A stretch of 33,017 nucleotides of DNA from an uncultured Gammaproteobacteria bacterium (lineage in GTDB: Bacteria; Pseudomonadota; Gammaproteobacteria; Berkiellales; Berkiellaceae): the NCBI GenBank assembly GCA_902826485.1, contig CADEEZ010000023.1, forward strand, positions 1 to 33,017, in the 5' to 3' direction. Under the pieces are notes generated by a model. It made no database searches, was not told the origin of the DNA, and saw nothing but the letters and a program-made list of their open reading frames with translations. Shown one piece after another: positions 8,863 through 16,803 of this stretch. The translations under genes were made by a program, and so were the position numbers. The first letter of the stretch is position 1. Every line of letters starts with the position of its first letter.

Positions 8863-9132
8863 ATGATTTTTTTGGTGGTAATAAATTTAATTATTTTAGT
8901 ATTAAGTTTGGCCATATTTTTTTCGTTGAGCCAAGAATATAAAAGGTTATATTTATTAGGCTTTGGTTTGAGTTTGGTTATTTTGGCTGTTTTTAGTATA
9001 TTTAAATATGGGATAGCCAACTTAACCATAATAGATGTAGGGATGATTTTATACCGAGGTGGCCTAATTTTAGCTTTTGGGGGCGGCGCATTATCTTGCT
9101 TTGTGGCGACCAAACTGGCCAAAAAAGATTAA
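8863..9132 (+). CDS. Small three-helix membrane protein, unknown
   Basis: Unrecognised 89-residue hydrophobic protein with predicted membrane helices at about residues 2-22, 30-48 and 55-82, and the charged tail TKLAKKD. It begins six bases after the Sel1 gene, with TAGGTTG at ribosome-site distance overlapping that stop region. This argues for co-translation with ispG and the Sel1 gene. Its stop overlaps the convergent histidine-phosphatase stop in a shared TTAA (9129-9132). It could be a small membrane partner of the Sel1 protein, but that rests only on position. Confidence 0.7.
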   Translation: MIFLVVINLIILVLSLAIFFSLSQEYKRLYLLGFGLSLVILAVFSIFKYGIANLTIIDVGMILYRGGLILAFGGGALSCFVATKLAKKD

Positions 9133-9779
9133 GGGGTAACGTTCCAATTTTTAACCGATAATTTTTTTGCGAAAGTGTCGTATTCTACAATACACAAGCC
9201 GCCGGTTTTAACTTTATAATTATCGAAGCCATGATTTTCAAATAAGCTTAGGGCAAGTTCGGGGATCATCGTTAAGATAATTTTAAGTAAGCCATTACTG
9301 GTGATGGCCAAAACGGTGGAAGTGGGTTCGGTGTTATGGCTAAGTTCTTCTAGCCAATTTTTTAAGGCTTGCTGATGCGAAAACAAATGATGTTGTGCAT
9401 CAAAAATATCACTAGGCCAAATGGCCTGTTCAGCCCAAGCTTGGTAGCTTTCCGACCATTGTGTTTTGATCTCTTCTACTGTTTTTCCTTCCCATTGACC
9501 ATAATCAATTTCATTTAAAGCCGATGTGTGTATCACGGGGGCTTCAAAATGGCTTGCCAATATGTCGGCCGTTTCTAAGTGGCGCGTCAGGGGACCCGTA
9601 TAAATATGATCGGGAACCAATCGGTTTTTTTCTAAATAGGCACAAGCTGCTTCTGCTTGTTGACGACCTTTTTCTGTTAAAGGTAAATTTGTTTTAGCCC
9701 CAACTTGTACCGGTACTTCTGTGGATTCGAATGTGTTGCCATGTCTTAAGAAAATAATTTTAATTAAGGGTAAAATCAT
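9129..9779 (-). CDS. Histidine-phosphatase (phosphoglycerate mutase-like) family protein with altered second His
   Basis: A 216-residue member of histidine phosphatase branch 1. The phosphate-accepting motif LRHGNT (Arg12-His13-Gly14), the arginine in GPLTRHLETA (Arg66) and the acid in NEIDYGQWEG (Glu90) are all present. The usual C-terminal SHG triplet, which supplies the second catalytic histidine, reads SNG (Asn162 in VLAITSNGLLKI). The protein may therefore be catalytically altered or belong to a subfamily with different chemistry. Its ATG overlaps the stop of the KdsB-like gene by four bases, so the two are translationally coupled. A role in modifying or dephosphorylating a sugar used by that enzyme is possible but inferred. 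Confidence 0.85.
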   Translation of the reverse strand: MILPLIKIIFLRHGNTFESTEVPVQVGAKTNLPLTEKGRQQAEAACAYLEKNRLVPDHIYTGPLTRHLETADILASHFEAPVIHTSALNEIDYGQWEGKTVEEIKTQWSESYQAWAEQAIWPSDIFDAQHHLFSHQQALKNWLEELSHNTEPTSTVLAITSNGLLKIILTMIPELALSLFENHGFDNYKVKTGGLCIVEYDTFAKKLSVKNWNVTP

Positions 9780-10579
9780 ATTAATTCACCTTGTTCTGTG
9801 ATTATTTTTTCAATTTTTTGAACATCTTCAGGGTTGTCTACTGAACCATGCGTTCGATTTTGATAGTCGACGACCACGACGGAGATAGGAATATTATTTT
9901 CAAGGGCTCTCAGTTGCTCGAGATGTTCTATTTTTTCTAAAGGCGATTGAGGTAATTCAACCAGTTGATTTAAAATATCGCATCGATAAGCATATAATCC
10001 AATATGGCGATAAATAGGATAATATACTTCAGGCGTTCTGCTGCTGGGGAGTAAATTTTTTGAAAAATACAGGGCACGGTGATTGTGATCAAATGTCACA
10101 CAAGTGCCACTCGTGGAGCCTTGTTTTTTAGCTTTTACAAAAGGCAAAAAATCCTTAGGTGAGATTAACACCGCAGGGGTGGCCATAGGGATATTTTGTT
10201 TTGTCATGTCACTTAAAACGGCATCAATAATCCAAGGGGGAGTAAGCACCGCATCGCCTTGTAAATTAAACACAATATCAAAGTTTATGCCCATGTCATT
10301 TTTTAATATACTTGCCGCTTGAGCCACTCTGTCTGTGCCAGTGGCACATTCACCTGTTAAAATCACTTTGGCCCCAAATTGCTGCTCACAGAAACTTTTT
10401 AACTCAAGGGAATCGGTTGCAATGTAGGTCAGGGCGCTCAGCTTAGATAAATTCGCAATTTTCCAAACGCGTTCGATCATCGAAATGCCATGGATATCAC
10501 AAAGCGGTTTATTAGGAAATCGACTTGATCCCATTCGAGCGGGGATAATTATGGCTGAAATAGGGTGTTTAAGTGACAT
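9776..10579 (-). CDS. KdsB-like 3-deoxy-manno-octulosonate cytidylyltransferase family protein
   Basis: A 267-residue nucleotidyltransferase of the CMP-Kdo synthetase family, which activates a 3-deoxy sugar acid with CTP for lipopolysaccharide or capsule assembly. The CTP-binding N-terminus IIPARMGSSRFPNKPL, the metal-binding Asp109 in NLQGDAVLTPP, the SPLEKIEHLEQLRALE segment and the second metal Asp248 in GSVDNPED are all present. Classical KdsB has NVQGDEP at the first metal site; here Glu is replaced by Ala, as in a KdsB-like side family. The substrate may therefore be a related 3-deoxy acid rather than Kdo itself, so the gene symbol is withheld. It heads an operon with the phosphatase-fold gene. 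Confidence 0.8.
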   Translation of the reverse strand: MSLKHPISAIIIPARMGSSRFPNKPLCDIHGISMIERVWKIANLSKLSALTYIATDSLELKSFCEQQFGAKVILTGECATGTDRVAQAASILKNDMGINFDIVFNLQGDAVLTPPWIIDAVLSDMTKQNIPMATPAVLISPKDFLPFVKAKKQGSTSGTCVTFDHNHRALYFSKNLLPSSRTPEVYYPIYRHIGLYAYRCDILNQLVELPQSPLEKIEHLEQLRALENNIPISVVVVDYQNRTHGSVDNPEDVQKIEKIITEQGELI

Positions 10580-10703
10580 ATGGGTGTCTACTAACCTCGT
10601 TCTTTAGGTATATAGGTGGTATTATATGATTAATTTGTTAAAGCGCAAACTTAATTGTAGTTACACTGAAATAATAAAATTAATCTAGTTAAGGGTTTAC
10701 ATA

Positions 10704-11717
10704 ATGGATCAGAGTTTGACTTCTCAGGATTTGATTGAGCAGGATAAGGACTTTCCCGTTTTTTTATTAATTCGCGAGCTTGAAACTAACCCTCATACTG
10801 ATTGGTCTAAAAAGATGGCCTTAATCACACAATATATTGATAGTAATGATATTTCTGAGGAATATTGTCAAAGATTATTGCATTGCAAAATAACTTACTT
10901 GATTTCTCAATGTCAATTTAAGGAAGCTTTTGATGAACTTGAGAAATTAGAAAATGATGATAATCGATTGGTCTGTAATACTTCTGAATATTTCAGACTT
11001 TTGCTCTTAAAGTCTCAAATTTTTATTATAACAAATAATTTTTATGAAGCACAAACACACTTAGGCGTCATTAAAGACTTGTATTTGACAGATGAAGATT
11101 TTTTCTCTCTTCCAGATCATTTGAGTATCATGCAAGAATGGTGTCGTCAGTCTGCGATTGTGTCTCATTTTAGTGAAAAGAAAGATTCCTATGAGTTATT
11201 TACGCAATTAATCAACAATCCCCAAAATTCATTTCCCCTTAATGAGTCAAATATAAATGTTTATATTCTTTTTGGAAATGAATGCATTCGACAACTAAAA
11301 TATACTGAAGCGTTAAATATATTTTCTCAATTGAAATATTTTGCTGAAGTGAAATCTAATTCAGTGGATTTGGATTTATATTTAGAAATTATGGCGATGG
11401 AGCTTATTGCGAAGAATTTGGTATCGCCATCATTAGTGGCTGAACATGACTATTTCAAATATTTATCACTGGTGCCAAATGCTATTTCAGATAAAAATCA
11501 AAAATTGAAAGAGCGTATCATTCACTTGAAAGCTGGATGTTTGATGGGTATTAACAAAAAAGGCTATTTCCCCAGATTCAATTTCAATGCAACGCTCGAG
11601 CCCCTTCCACAGGCAGGACAAGATGCGACCATGTTGGGATTTGATTGTAATGTAAGTAACACGACAGAAGAAAATAGAAAAAAAAAGAAGAAGAGTACTT
11701 GCGTTAATCAGCTTTAA
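10704..11717 (+). CDS. Helical TPR-like protein with poly-lysine C-terminus, candidate effector
   Basis: Unrecognised 337-residue soluble protein. Its predicted alpha-alpha repeat character (CKITYLISQCQFKEAFDEL, LLLKSQIFIITNNFYEAQT, ALNIFSQLKYFAEV) resembles degenerate TPRs. There is no signal peptide. The C-terminus is unusual: a Glu-containing stretch leads into RKKKKKS (Arg325-Lys330), then STCVNQL. The basic run could act as a nuclear-localisation or membrane-binding patch in a host. It is encoded over an uninterrupted A9 tract (11678-11686), so C-terminal frame variation is possible. AAGGG lies eight bases before the ATG. Such a protein next to a 923-residue unknown suggests an effector pair, but no translocation signal can be proven from sequence. 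Confidence 0.75.
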   Translation: MDQSLTSQDLIEQDKDFPVFLLIRELETNPHTDWSKKMALITQYIDSNDISEEYCQRLLHCKITYLISQCQFKEAFDELEKLENDDNRLVCNTSEYFRLLLLKSQIFIITNNFYEAQTHLGVIKDLYLTDEDFFSLPDHLSIMQEWCRQSAIVSHFSEKKDSYELFTQLINNPQNSFPLNESNINVYILFGNECIRQLKYTEALNIFSQLKYFAEVKSNSVDLDLYLEIMAMELIAKNLVSPSLVAEHDYFKYLSLVPNAISDKNQKLKERIIHLKAGCLMGINKKGYFPRFNFNATLEPLPQAGQDATMLGFDCNVSNTTEENRKKKKKSTCVNQL

Positions 11718-11813
11718 AATACCTTTTGTCAGATTTTTGGATCGATTAGATGAGATTGCGCTACTGGTGAGTTAAAATATCTTAATTGTTTATTATTTTG
11801 AAGGTGAGTTTTT

Positions 11814-14585
11814 ATGTCCATTATTAAGCAAATTGCTAAATTAAAAGAATTATCCAGTAAGGTCCAGAACTTGAAAAATGGCGACCTGAAAATGACAGAT
11901 GAAAATTTGCGTCGATTTAATAATTATTATGATGAGATTGTTAGCCTAAACCCTAATAAAAGTAAAAAAGGTTTATCTAATCACATTCATGGCAATATAG
12001 ATAGTTTGATTGAAACACCCTCTACTGGTAAATCAGATGTCTATTTTCAATTTTCAGAAAGGCTGCATTCGTTATTAGAAAATGATCTGACCTTGTCTAC
12101 AGAAATTTTATTAGAAGCAAAAACGCCCCCGGTTTCCCCTTCTAAATCTCCGCATCATTCCCCGACTAAATTAAAGTCACCTTCTAAGCTGCCGAGCAAT
12201 AAATTTGCTTTGTCGTTTGATAGGGGCGTTGTGGATATAAAAATAAACGAATTAGAAGAAAAGAGTTTAGCCGGAGCACGTACTGAAGAATATTTTCAGA
12301 AGGTTCTTGAATTAGATAAAAAAATTCAAAATAAGATTATAGATTTAGAAAAAGAGATTGAAGAAAATAAAACTAAAATGAAAGCTTCATTTAAAGGTTT
12401 GATGCTTCAAAATGGCTTACCATATGATGAAAAAAATTCTGAGGGACTATTAGGCGAATTATTTGATATTGTGCACAATAATGAAGGTACTTTTGAAAAA
12501 TTAGTTAAAGCATTATCGGAAAGTTTAGCTGCGAATCTAAAAGAAAAAAATGATGTTTTGTCTAATTCTGATTTGGCTAAAATTATTCTTGATGTCAGAA
12601 ATAAGATTATTAAAGTAAAACCCAATTTATTTCAAAGTTTAGGAAATGTGTCTGCCCTTCCAGAATGTTATTTTGATGCCAATGAGATGTCTAAAAATTT
12701 AGCCCATTATTTTACTCAAGCACTTTATGGATCGCCTGATTGTGTAAAAGTGATGATGTCTTTTCAACAAGAAAAAGAAAAATCAGTTAAATTAGACTTG
12801 CTTAATAGAATAATAAATGCAATGCCTGCATTATATAATCAAGAAATATTATTCAAGCTAACGCAAGATGATGATGAGCAACGTCACTATATAAGCTGTA
12901 TACAGGATCTGGAAAATTTCTCCAATATTCATTTGGTCCCTTGGGAAGACGTTGCGGAGAAGATTCTACTGCGTACAATGCAAGGTGATTATCAAGGTAA
13001 TAAGCTTAGCGATGAAGCCTTAAGATTGATTTTAAAAGAAGCGCAAAAAACATACAACCAGCTCGCAAAAACTTATGAGACAGCGAAAACAGGAAGTGAA
13101 CTGAACAGCTGTATTTCATTTTTCCCTATTAGACTTGAATTGCACAAAGAATGGGCTCCAGAATATATTTGTTTGGTTACCACCAGTGGCGATGTACAAA
13201 AAATATCAAAAGAGCATAAGCAAAATAAAAAAGCGCTTAAGATGTTTCAAAATATGATCAAAGCTTTTGCCAAAGAGCTTGGAAAGCAAGTTGTTGATAA
13301 TATAGCATTCACTTTTGTTTATCATGATGAAGAGCAAAGTGCAATCGATGTATTGTTGCAGCAGATCAATAAAGGATATTCAGGTAATACCCAACCGCTT
13401 TTCAGTTATAAAGAGGATAATTCAGCGATTTTAAATGATCCTTTCAGGGCTTGTGCTGAGAAAAAATTCATTGCGTATGTCAGAGATGCTTTAAATGATA
13501 GTACGCAAATCAAATCTTTAAGTATTCTTGGGGCAGCTAATTTGCGTATGCCTATTATCCCTACTTTTGAAAACATCAGGCTTTTGACAAAATGTATTCA
13601 ACGCTTACATTTTGCTATTTTAGAAAATAAAGAACAAAAAACAAATCAATTTTGTACTACGATAAGTGACTTCATTGAGAATGACCTAGAATTGTTAAAC
13701 AGCTTATCAAGTAATCTCGGAAAAATGTACGAAAGTTATCTTGCGAAAAATAATATAACGATTTATTTAAAAACAAAAAAACCGCTTAAAATTGCTCAAA
13801 TTATTGCGGATAGCGACTATGAAATCAATTGTACACAGGTTGAAAAAAATCAACATCTGAAAATTTTTAAACAGTTAGATATGCTGTTCATCGAATTGTA
13901 TAAATTTTCTGTAAATTGTATGATGGCAAAGAAAGCAGGTAAGCTAAACGACTTGGCATTCAGTGAAATGCAGGGTTCTATAAAAATAATCATATCCAAT
14001 ATAGAAAATACATATTTTTTATTACCTCGTAAATTTGATGAGCAAAAGCCTACTTATAAAAAAACATCGAATAGCGTGATTCACCAAGTATCACGTGTTT
14101 GTTCCGATAAAGAAGAATCTTTTACGCTCTTAGATTCGTTGATTAAAAAATATACTTTATATATTGCTTCACATGAAGAAAGTTTGAATCCAAAAATGCC
14201 AGCAAAATTTATGGTTAAAGCAAATTATGGAATTGATATTGAAAGCGAACTTGAAACAAACTTTATTGATTGTTGTTCTGCCTGCCAATCGAATAAATTA
14301 CCGGTGTTAACTTGGCTAACAGATTTACAATTGGCTTTAAAAGCAAAGCAGCAAGATGAATTTTTTATTCAACCATTGCTTTTTTCACACCAATGTCATA
14401 ACAACTCAACCCCTAAATTTTCTATAGAAGGGGCGCCTGAATTTAATTTGGTAGAGAGTAATCATACGACCTTATCGCCGCTGACTAAGTCTTTAAAGAT
14501 TGAGGATGGGGCGGCATCTTTAGCACCAGAGACAAATAGACCAACTAAACAACAATCGACAGTGGCTAAAAAGCTTTTCTTTTAA
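11814..14585 (+). CDS. Large helical protein with S/T-P-x-K cluster and C-terminal KKLFF, candidate effector
   Basis: Unrecognised 923-residue protein with a good AAGGTGAG ribosome site. No signal peptide or membrane helix is seen; most of the length is predicted helical and charged, with a coiled coil at about 150-200 (KKIQNKIIDLEKEIEENKTK). Residues 102-130 form a Pro/Ser/Lys-rich linker with three full S-P-x-K sites (Ser108, Ser116, Ser122) plus further S/T-P pairs. The C-terminal ~30 residues are also Ser/Thr/Lys-rich and end in VAKKLFF, which fits the eukaryotic cyclin-docking pattern [RK]-x-L-hydrophobic. Together these features suggest host-directed regulation by proline-directed kinases, but they are short, degenerate motifs. 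It lies 96 bases after the 337-residue gene and may share its transcript. Confidence 0.8.
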   Translation: MSIIKQIAKLKELSSKVQNLKNGDLKMTDENLRRFNNYYDEIVSLNPNKSKKGLSNHIHGNIDSLIETPSTGKSDVYFQFSERLHSLLENDLTLSTEILLEAKTPPVSPSKSPHHSPTKLKSPSKLPSNKFALSFDRGVVDIKINELEEKSLAGARTEEYFQKVLELDKKIQNKIIDLEKEIEENKTKMKASFKGLMLQNGLPYDEKNSEGLLGELFDIVHNNEGTFEKLVKALSESLAANLKEKNDVLSNSDLAKIILDVRNKIIKVKPNLFQSLGNVSALPECYFDANEMSKNLAHYFTQALYGSPDCVKVMMSFQQEKEKSVKLDLLNRIINAMPALYNQEILFKLTQDDDEQRHYISCIQDLENFSNIHLVPWEDVAEKILLRTMQGDYQGNKLSDEALRLILKEAQKTYNQLAKTYETAKTGSELNSCISFFPIRLELHKEWAPEYICLVTTSGDVQKISKEHKQNKKALKMFQNMIKAFAKELGKQVVDNIAFTFVYHDEEQSAIDVLLQQINKGYSGNTQPLFSYKEDNSAILNDPFRACAEKKFIAYVRDALNDSTQIKSLSILGAANLRMPIIPTFENIRLLTKCIQRLHFAILENKEQKTNQFCTTISDFIENDLELLNSLSSNLGKMYESYLAKNNITIYLKTKKPLKIAQIIADSDYEINCTQVEKNQHLKIFKQLDMLFIELYKFSVNCMMAKKAGKLNDLAFSEMQGSIKIIISNIENTYFLLPRKFDEQKPTYKKTSNSVIHQVSRVCSDKEESFTLLDSLIKKYTLYIASHEESLNPKMPAKFMVKANYGIDIESELETNFIDCCSACQSNKLPVLTWLTDLQLALKAKQQDEFFIQPLLFSHQCHNNSTPKFSIEGAPEFNLVESNHTTLSPLTKSLKIEDGAASLAPETNRPTKQQSTVAKKLFF

Positions 14586-14612
14586 AAAGTTTATTACCAA
14601 ACTTGATTGAAT

Positions 14613-14640
14613 CTGGATGCCGCGGCCAAGCCGCGGCACG
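14613..14640 (-). repeat. REP-type palindrome (family B, copy 1)
   Basis: A 28-base GC-rich element with eight-base arms TGCCGCGG (14618-14625) and CCGCGGCA (14631-14638) around a five-base loop. The same element occurs in the opposite orientation at 19770-19797 with one difference in the loop. It lies between the 923-aa gene and sixA. Confidence 0.85.
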
Positions 14641-14730
14641 TAGGGAAGCCTATGGAGCTCTAATCAGTACTGTAGGATATATGATATTATGACAGCATGA
14701 ATAAGCTGAGAAACTAGGATAGGCATACAT

Positions 14731-15231
14731 ATGGAAGTGTATTTATTAAGACATGCCCAAGCGGTATCCGAATGGCAAGATGCTGCTCAGCCGCTTTCCC
14801 TTGCCGGCCGTCAAGATATTGAAAGATTAGCGGCTTGGCAGCAAACCAATCATCCCATTAAAACAGATTTTATTTTCCATTCTGAAAAATTACGTGCGCA
14901 ACAAACCGCAGAAATATTACGATCTATAGGTTTGCCGGGAGCGAGTATAGAGCCCAGATTGGGTTTAATGCCCAACGATTCTGTTGAAAAACTGCGTGAA
15001 TTTTTAGAAATAGAATGGCCTCATCTTCATCCCAACAAACCTAATTTATTAATTGTGGGGCATTTGCCTTATTTAGACAGACTCGTTAGCTTGTTATTGC
15101 ATAACACGCCAGATAGGCCGTGTTTGGATATTCAGCCTTGCACGCTGATCTGTTTAACCAGTTACTATGGAAGTTGGATGATAAAATGGGTCGTTTCCCC
15201 CGAATTATTTAAAGCAAATTCACTCAAATAA
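14731..15231 (+). CDS. sixA: Phosphohistidine phosphatase SixA
   Basis: A compact 166-residue histidine phosphatase of the SixA type (E. coli SixA 161 aa). It has the N-terminal LLRHAQA (Arg7-His8-Ala9), SEKLRAQQTAEIL (Arg55) and the second catalytic histidine in LLIVGHLPYLDRL (His111). SixA removes phosphate from phosphohistidine domains; in E. coli it acts on the nitrogen-branch phosphotransferase protein NPr. Unlike the 9129-9779 protein, the full His pair is retained. The start ATG follows AGGATAGG. The gene is single, with a REP array after its stop. Confidence 0.9.
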   Translation: MEVYLLRHAQAVSEWQDAAQPLSLAGRQDIERLAAWQQTNHPIKTDFIFHSEKLRAQQTAEILRSIGLPGASIEPRLGLMPNDSVEKLREFLEIEWPHLHPNKPNLLIVGHLPYLDRLVSLLLHNTPDRPCLDIQPCTLICLTSYYGSWMIKWVVSPELFKANSLK

Positions 15232-15262
15232 ACCTGATCTTTTATCAATATAGAAATTCTGT

Positions 15263-15352
15263 CCGGCACAGAGGCCGGCCACTACAAATCTGTGCCTTTA
15301 ATAAAATTTATCGCGCATGCTGCAATCTTGTAGTGGCCGGCCTCTGTGCCGG
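15263..15352. repeat. Inverted pair of REP-type palindromes (family A, copies 2 and 3)
   Basis: Two 25-base units, 15263-15287 and 15328-15352, are exact reverse complements separated by 40 bases. Each unit is itself a small CCGGC...GCCGG palindrome. The pair can fold into a long stem and resembles a BIME (paired REP elements). It fills the gap between the convergent ends of sixA and the O-methyltransferase gene, where it may act as a bidirectional terminator or mRNA-stabilising stem. Copy 1 of the family is at 5229. Confidence 0.85.
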
Positions 15353-15375
15353 GCAAAATACAATCATTACATCCA

Positions 15376-16017
15376 TTATTTTTTTCTGACCAGTAACACG
15401 CCATCTCTGATGGCCAACAACACTTGTTCTACCCTAGAATCTTGTTGAATTTGTGTATTTAAAGCATGAATGATTTTGCCTTCTTTGGTCACAGGGTTCA
15501 ACACTTCGCCATGATATAAAGCATTATCAAATACCAGCAAACCACCCGATTTTACTTTGGGTAATAATAAATCATAATAAATTTGGTAATTTAATTTATC
15601 GGCATCGATAAAACAAAAATCAATAGGTTGGGTGAGGGAGTTCAGGGTATCTGTGGCCTTACCCAGTTTTAATTCAATTTTATGTCCATGGGGCGATAAA
15701 TTAAAATATTTCTGCGCGATCTTGGCATGCCTTGGCCGTATTTCGCAGGTAATTAATTTCCCTTCAGGTGGGAGGGCTTCAGCGATAGATAAAGCAGAAT
15801 AACCCGTAAACGTACCGACTTCTACACAGTGTTTTGCCTTAGTTAAGTTTACCAACATTTTTAGTAAGCGTCCCTCGACTCGACCACATATCATATCGGG
15901 GATATGTGTGCTGGTTTTGGTTTCTTGAATAAGATAGGTGAGTAATGGGGGTTCGGGTGAAGTCATCTCATTACTGTAATTGGCTATTTGGCTAGAAAAT
16001 AAATTGTCTTGTAGCAT
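15376..16017 (-). CDS. SAM-dependent O-methyltransferase (caffeoyl-CoA OMT-like, class I)
   Basis: A 213-residue enzyme of the small bacterial catechol/caffeoyl-CoA O-methyltransferase family. The SAM-binding motif is VEVGTFTGYSALSIAEALP (residues 65-83), followed by the acidic loop ITCEIRP. The metal-binding carboxylates lie in FIDADK (Asp138/Asp140) and VFDNALYHG (Asp164-Asn165). Family members methylate a hydroxyl of catechol-like substrates using a divalent metal. The substrate cannot be inferred here, since no biosynthetic cluster surrounds the gene. The ATG at 16017 has a GGA-type site upstream. It is divergent from the OmpA lipoprotein gene with a 61-base gap. Confidence 0.88.
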   Translation of the reverse strand: MLQDNLFSSQIANYSNEMTSPEPPLLTYLIQETKTSTHIPDMICGRVEGRLLKMLVNLTKAKHCVEVGTFTGYSALSIAEALPPEGKLITCEIRPRHAKIAQKYFNLSPHGHKIELKLGKATDTLNSLTQPIDFCFIDADKLNYQIYYDLLLPKVKSGGLLVFDNALYHGEVLNPVTKEGKIIHALNTQIQQDSRVEQVLLAIRDGVLLVRKK

Positions 16018-16078
16018 GATTGTTCCAATTGTCAGAAAATTATTTATCTGGTTTGCTTAAGTTTTAGGAATATATCAC

Positions 16079-16627
16079 ATGAGACACAGGTTTTGGGCGA
16101 TATCGTCAATGACGGGCGCATTATTTATTGTTGGGTTAACAGGTTGCGAAGGTCCTGGTCCTGAGTATCAAACGCCTATGCCGGCTTATTCTGAGCAAGA
16201 AGAAGAATTTGTAGTTGAAAGCTACAGCCCCACACAACCTCCAAGTATTGTTTACGAAGAAATTTATCGCGAGCAACAACAACAAAATTTACGCAATGTC
16301 TTATTTTTTGATTCTGGCAGTATGCAAATTTCACCAACTCATAAACAAATTTTGAAAGAACAAGCTAGTTATTTAAAACAAAACCCTCATAGCATTATCA
16401 GGGTAGAAGGCCATAGTGATAATAAAGGAGAGGCTGCATTAAATCATAAAATGGCGCATAAAAGAGCGTTGGAAACGGCCAAATTTTTACGGGCGCAGGG
16501 TATTCCGGCAAAACGCATCGAAACCGTTTCCATGGGGGCTAAATCGCCCGCGCAGTTAGGAAAAGATCCACGAAGCCAAGGCAGAAATCGGCGGGTAGAA
16601 TTAGTGATTGTACCTGGGACAAAATAA
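16079..16627 (+). CDS. OmpA-family (Pal-like) outer-membrane lipoprotein
   Basis: A 182-residue lipoprotein with a signal peptide and lipobox GLTGC (Cys23 becoming the acylated N-terminus), a Pro/Gln/Glu-rich linker to about residue 70, and an OmpA C-terminal domain (about 72-178). The peptidoglycan-binding motif is visible as VEGHSDNKGEAALNHKMAHKRA, with Asp113 and Arg128 in the positions that bind diaminopimelate, and the NRRVEL ending is typical. The protein would anchor the outer membrane to peptidoglycan. No tol genes adjoin it, so it is probably an accessory Pal-like lipoprotein rather than Pal itself. The start is ATG 16079 with TAGGA upstream. Confidence 0.9.
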   Translation: MRHRFWAISSMTGALFIVGLTGCEGPGPEYQTPMPAYSEQEEEFVVESYSPTQPPSIVYEEIYREQQQQNLRNVLFFDSGSMQISPTHKQILKEQASYLKQNPHSIIRVEGHSDNKGEAALNHKMAHKRALETAKFLRAQGIPAKRIETVSMGAKSPAQLGKDPRSQGRNRRVELVIVPGTK

Positions 16628-16803
16628 TAACAGTAAGTTTTGATACACAACTAATTTATACCATTATCATTATATTATTTTCCAAAAAATCTGAGGTTAT
16701 AAACAGGTTTTCTCTTCATGAAGTCTCTCTATATCTGTTAAACTATGTTTAGATACTTATCTTTGTTGTGTTTCCAGCTTAATAATACAGAACAGCTCAC
16801 TAT

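Noticed and set aside
11700..11714. Poly-Lys followed by CVNQL as a prenylation (CaaX) signal of the 337-aa protein
   Set aside because: The Cys is fifth from the end, not fourth, so it does not fit CaaX.
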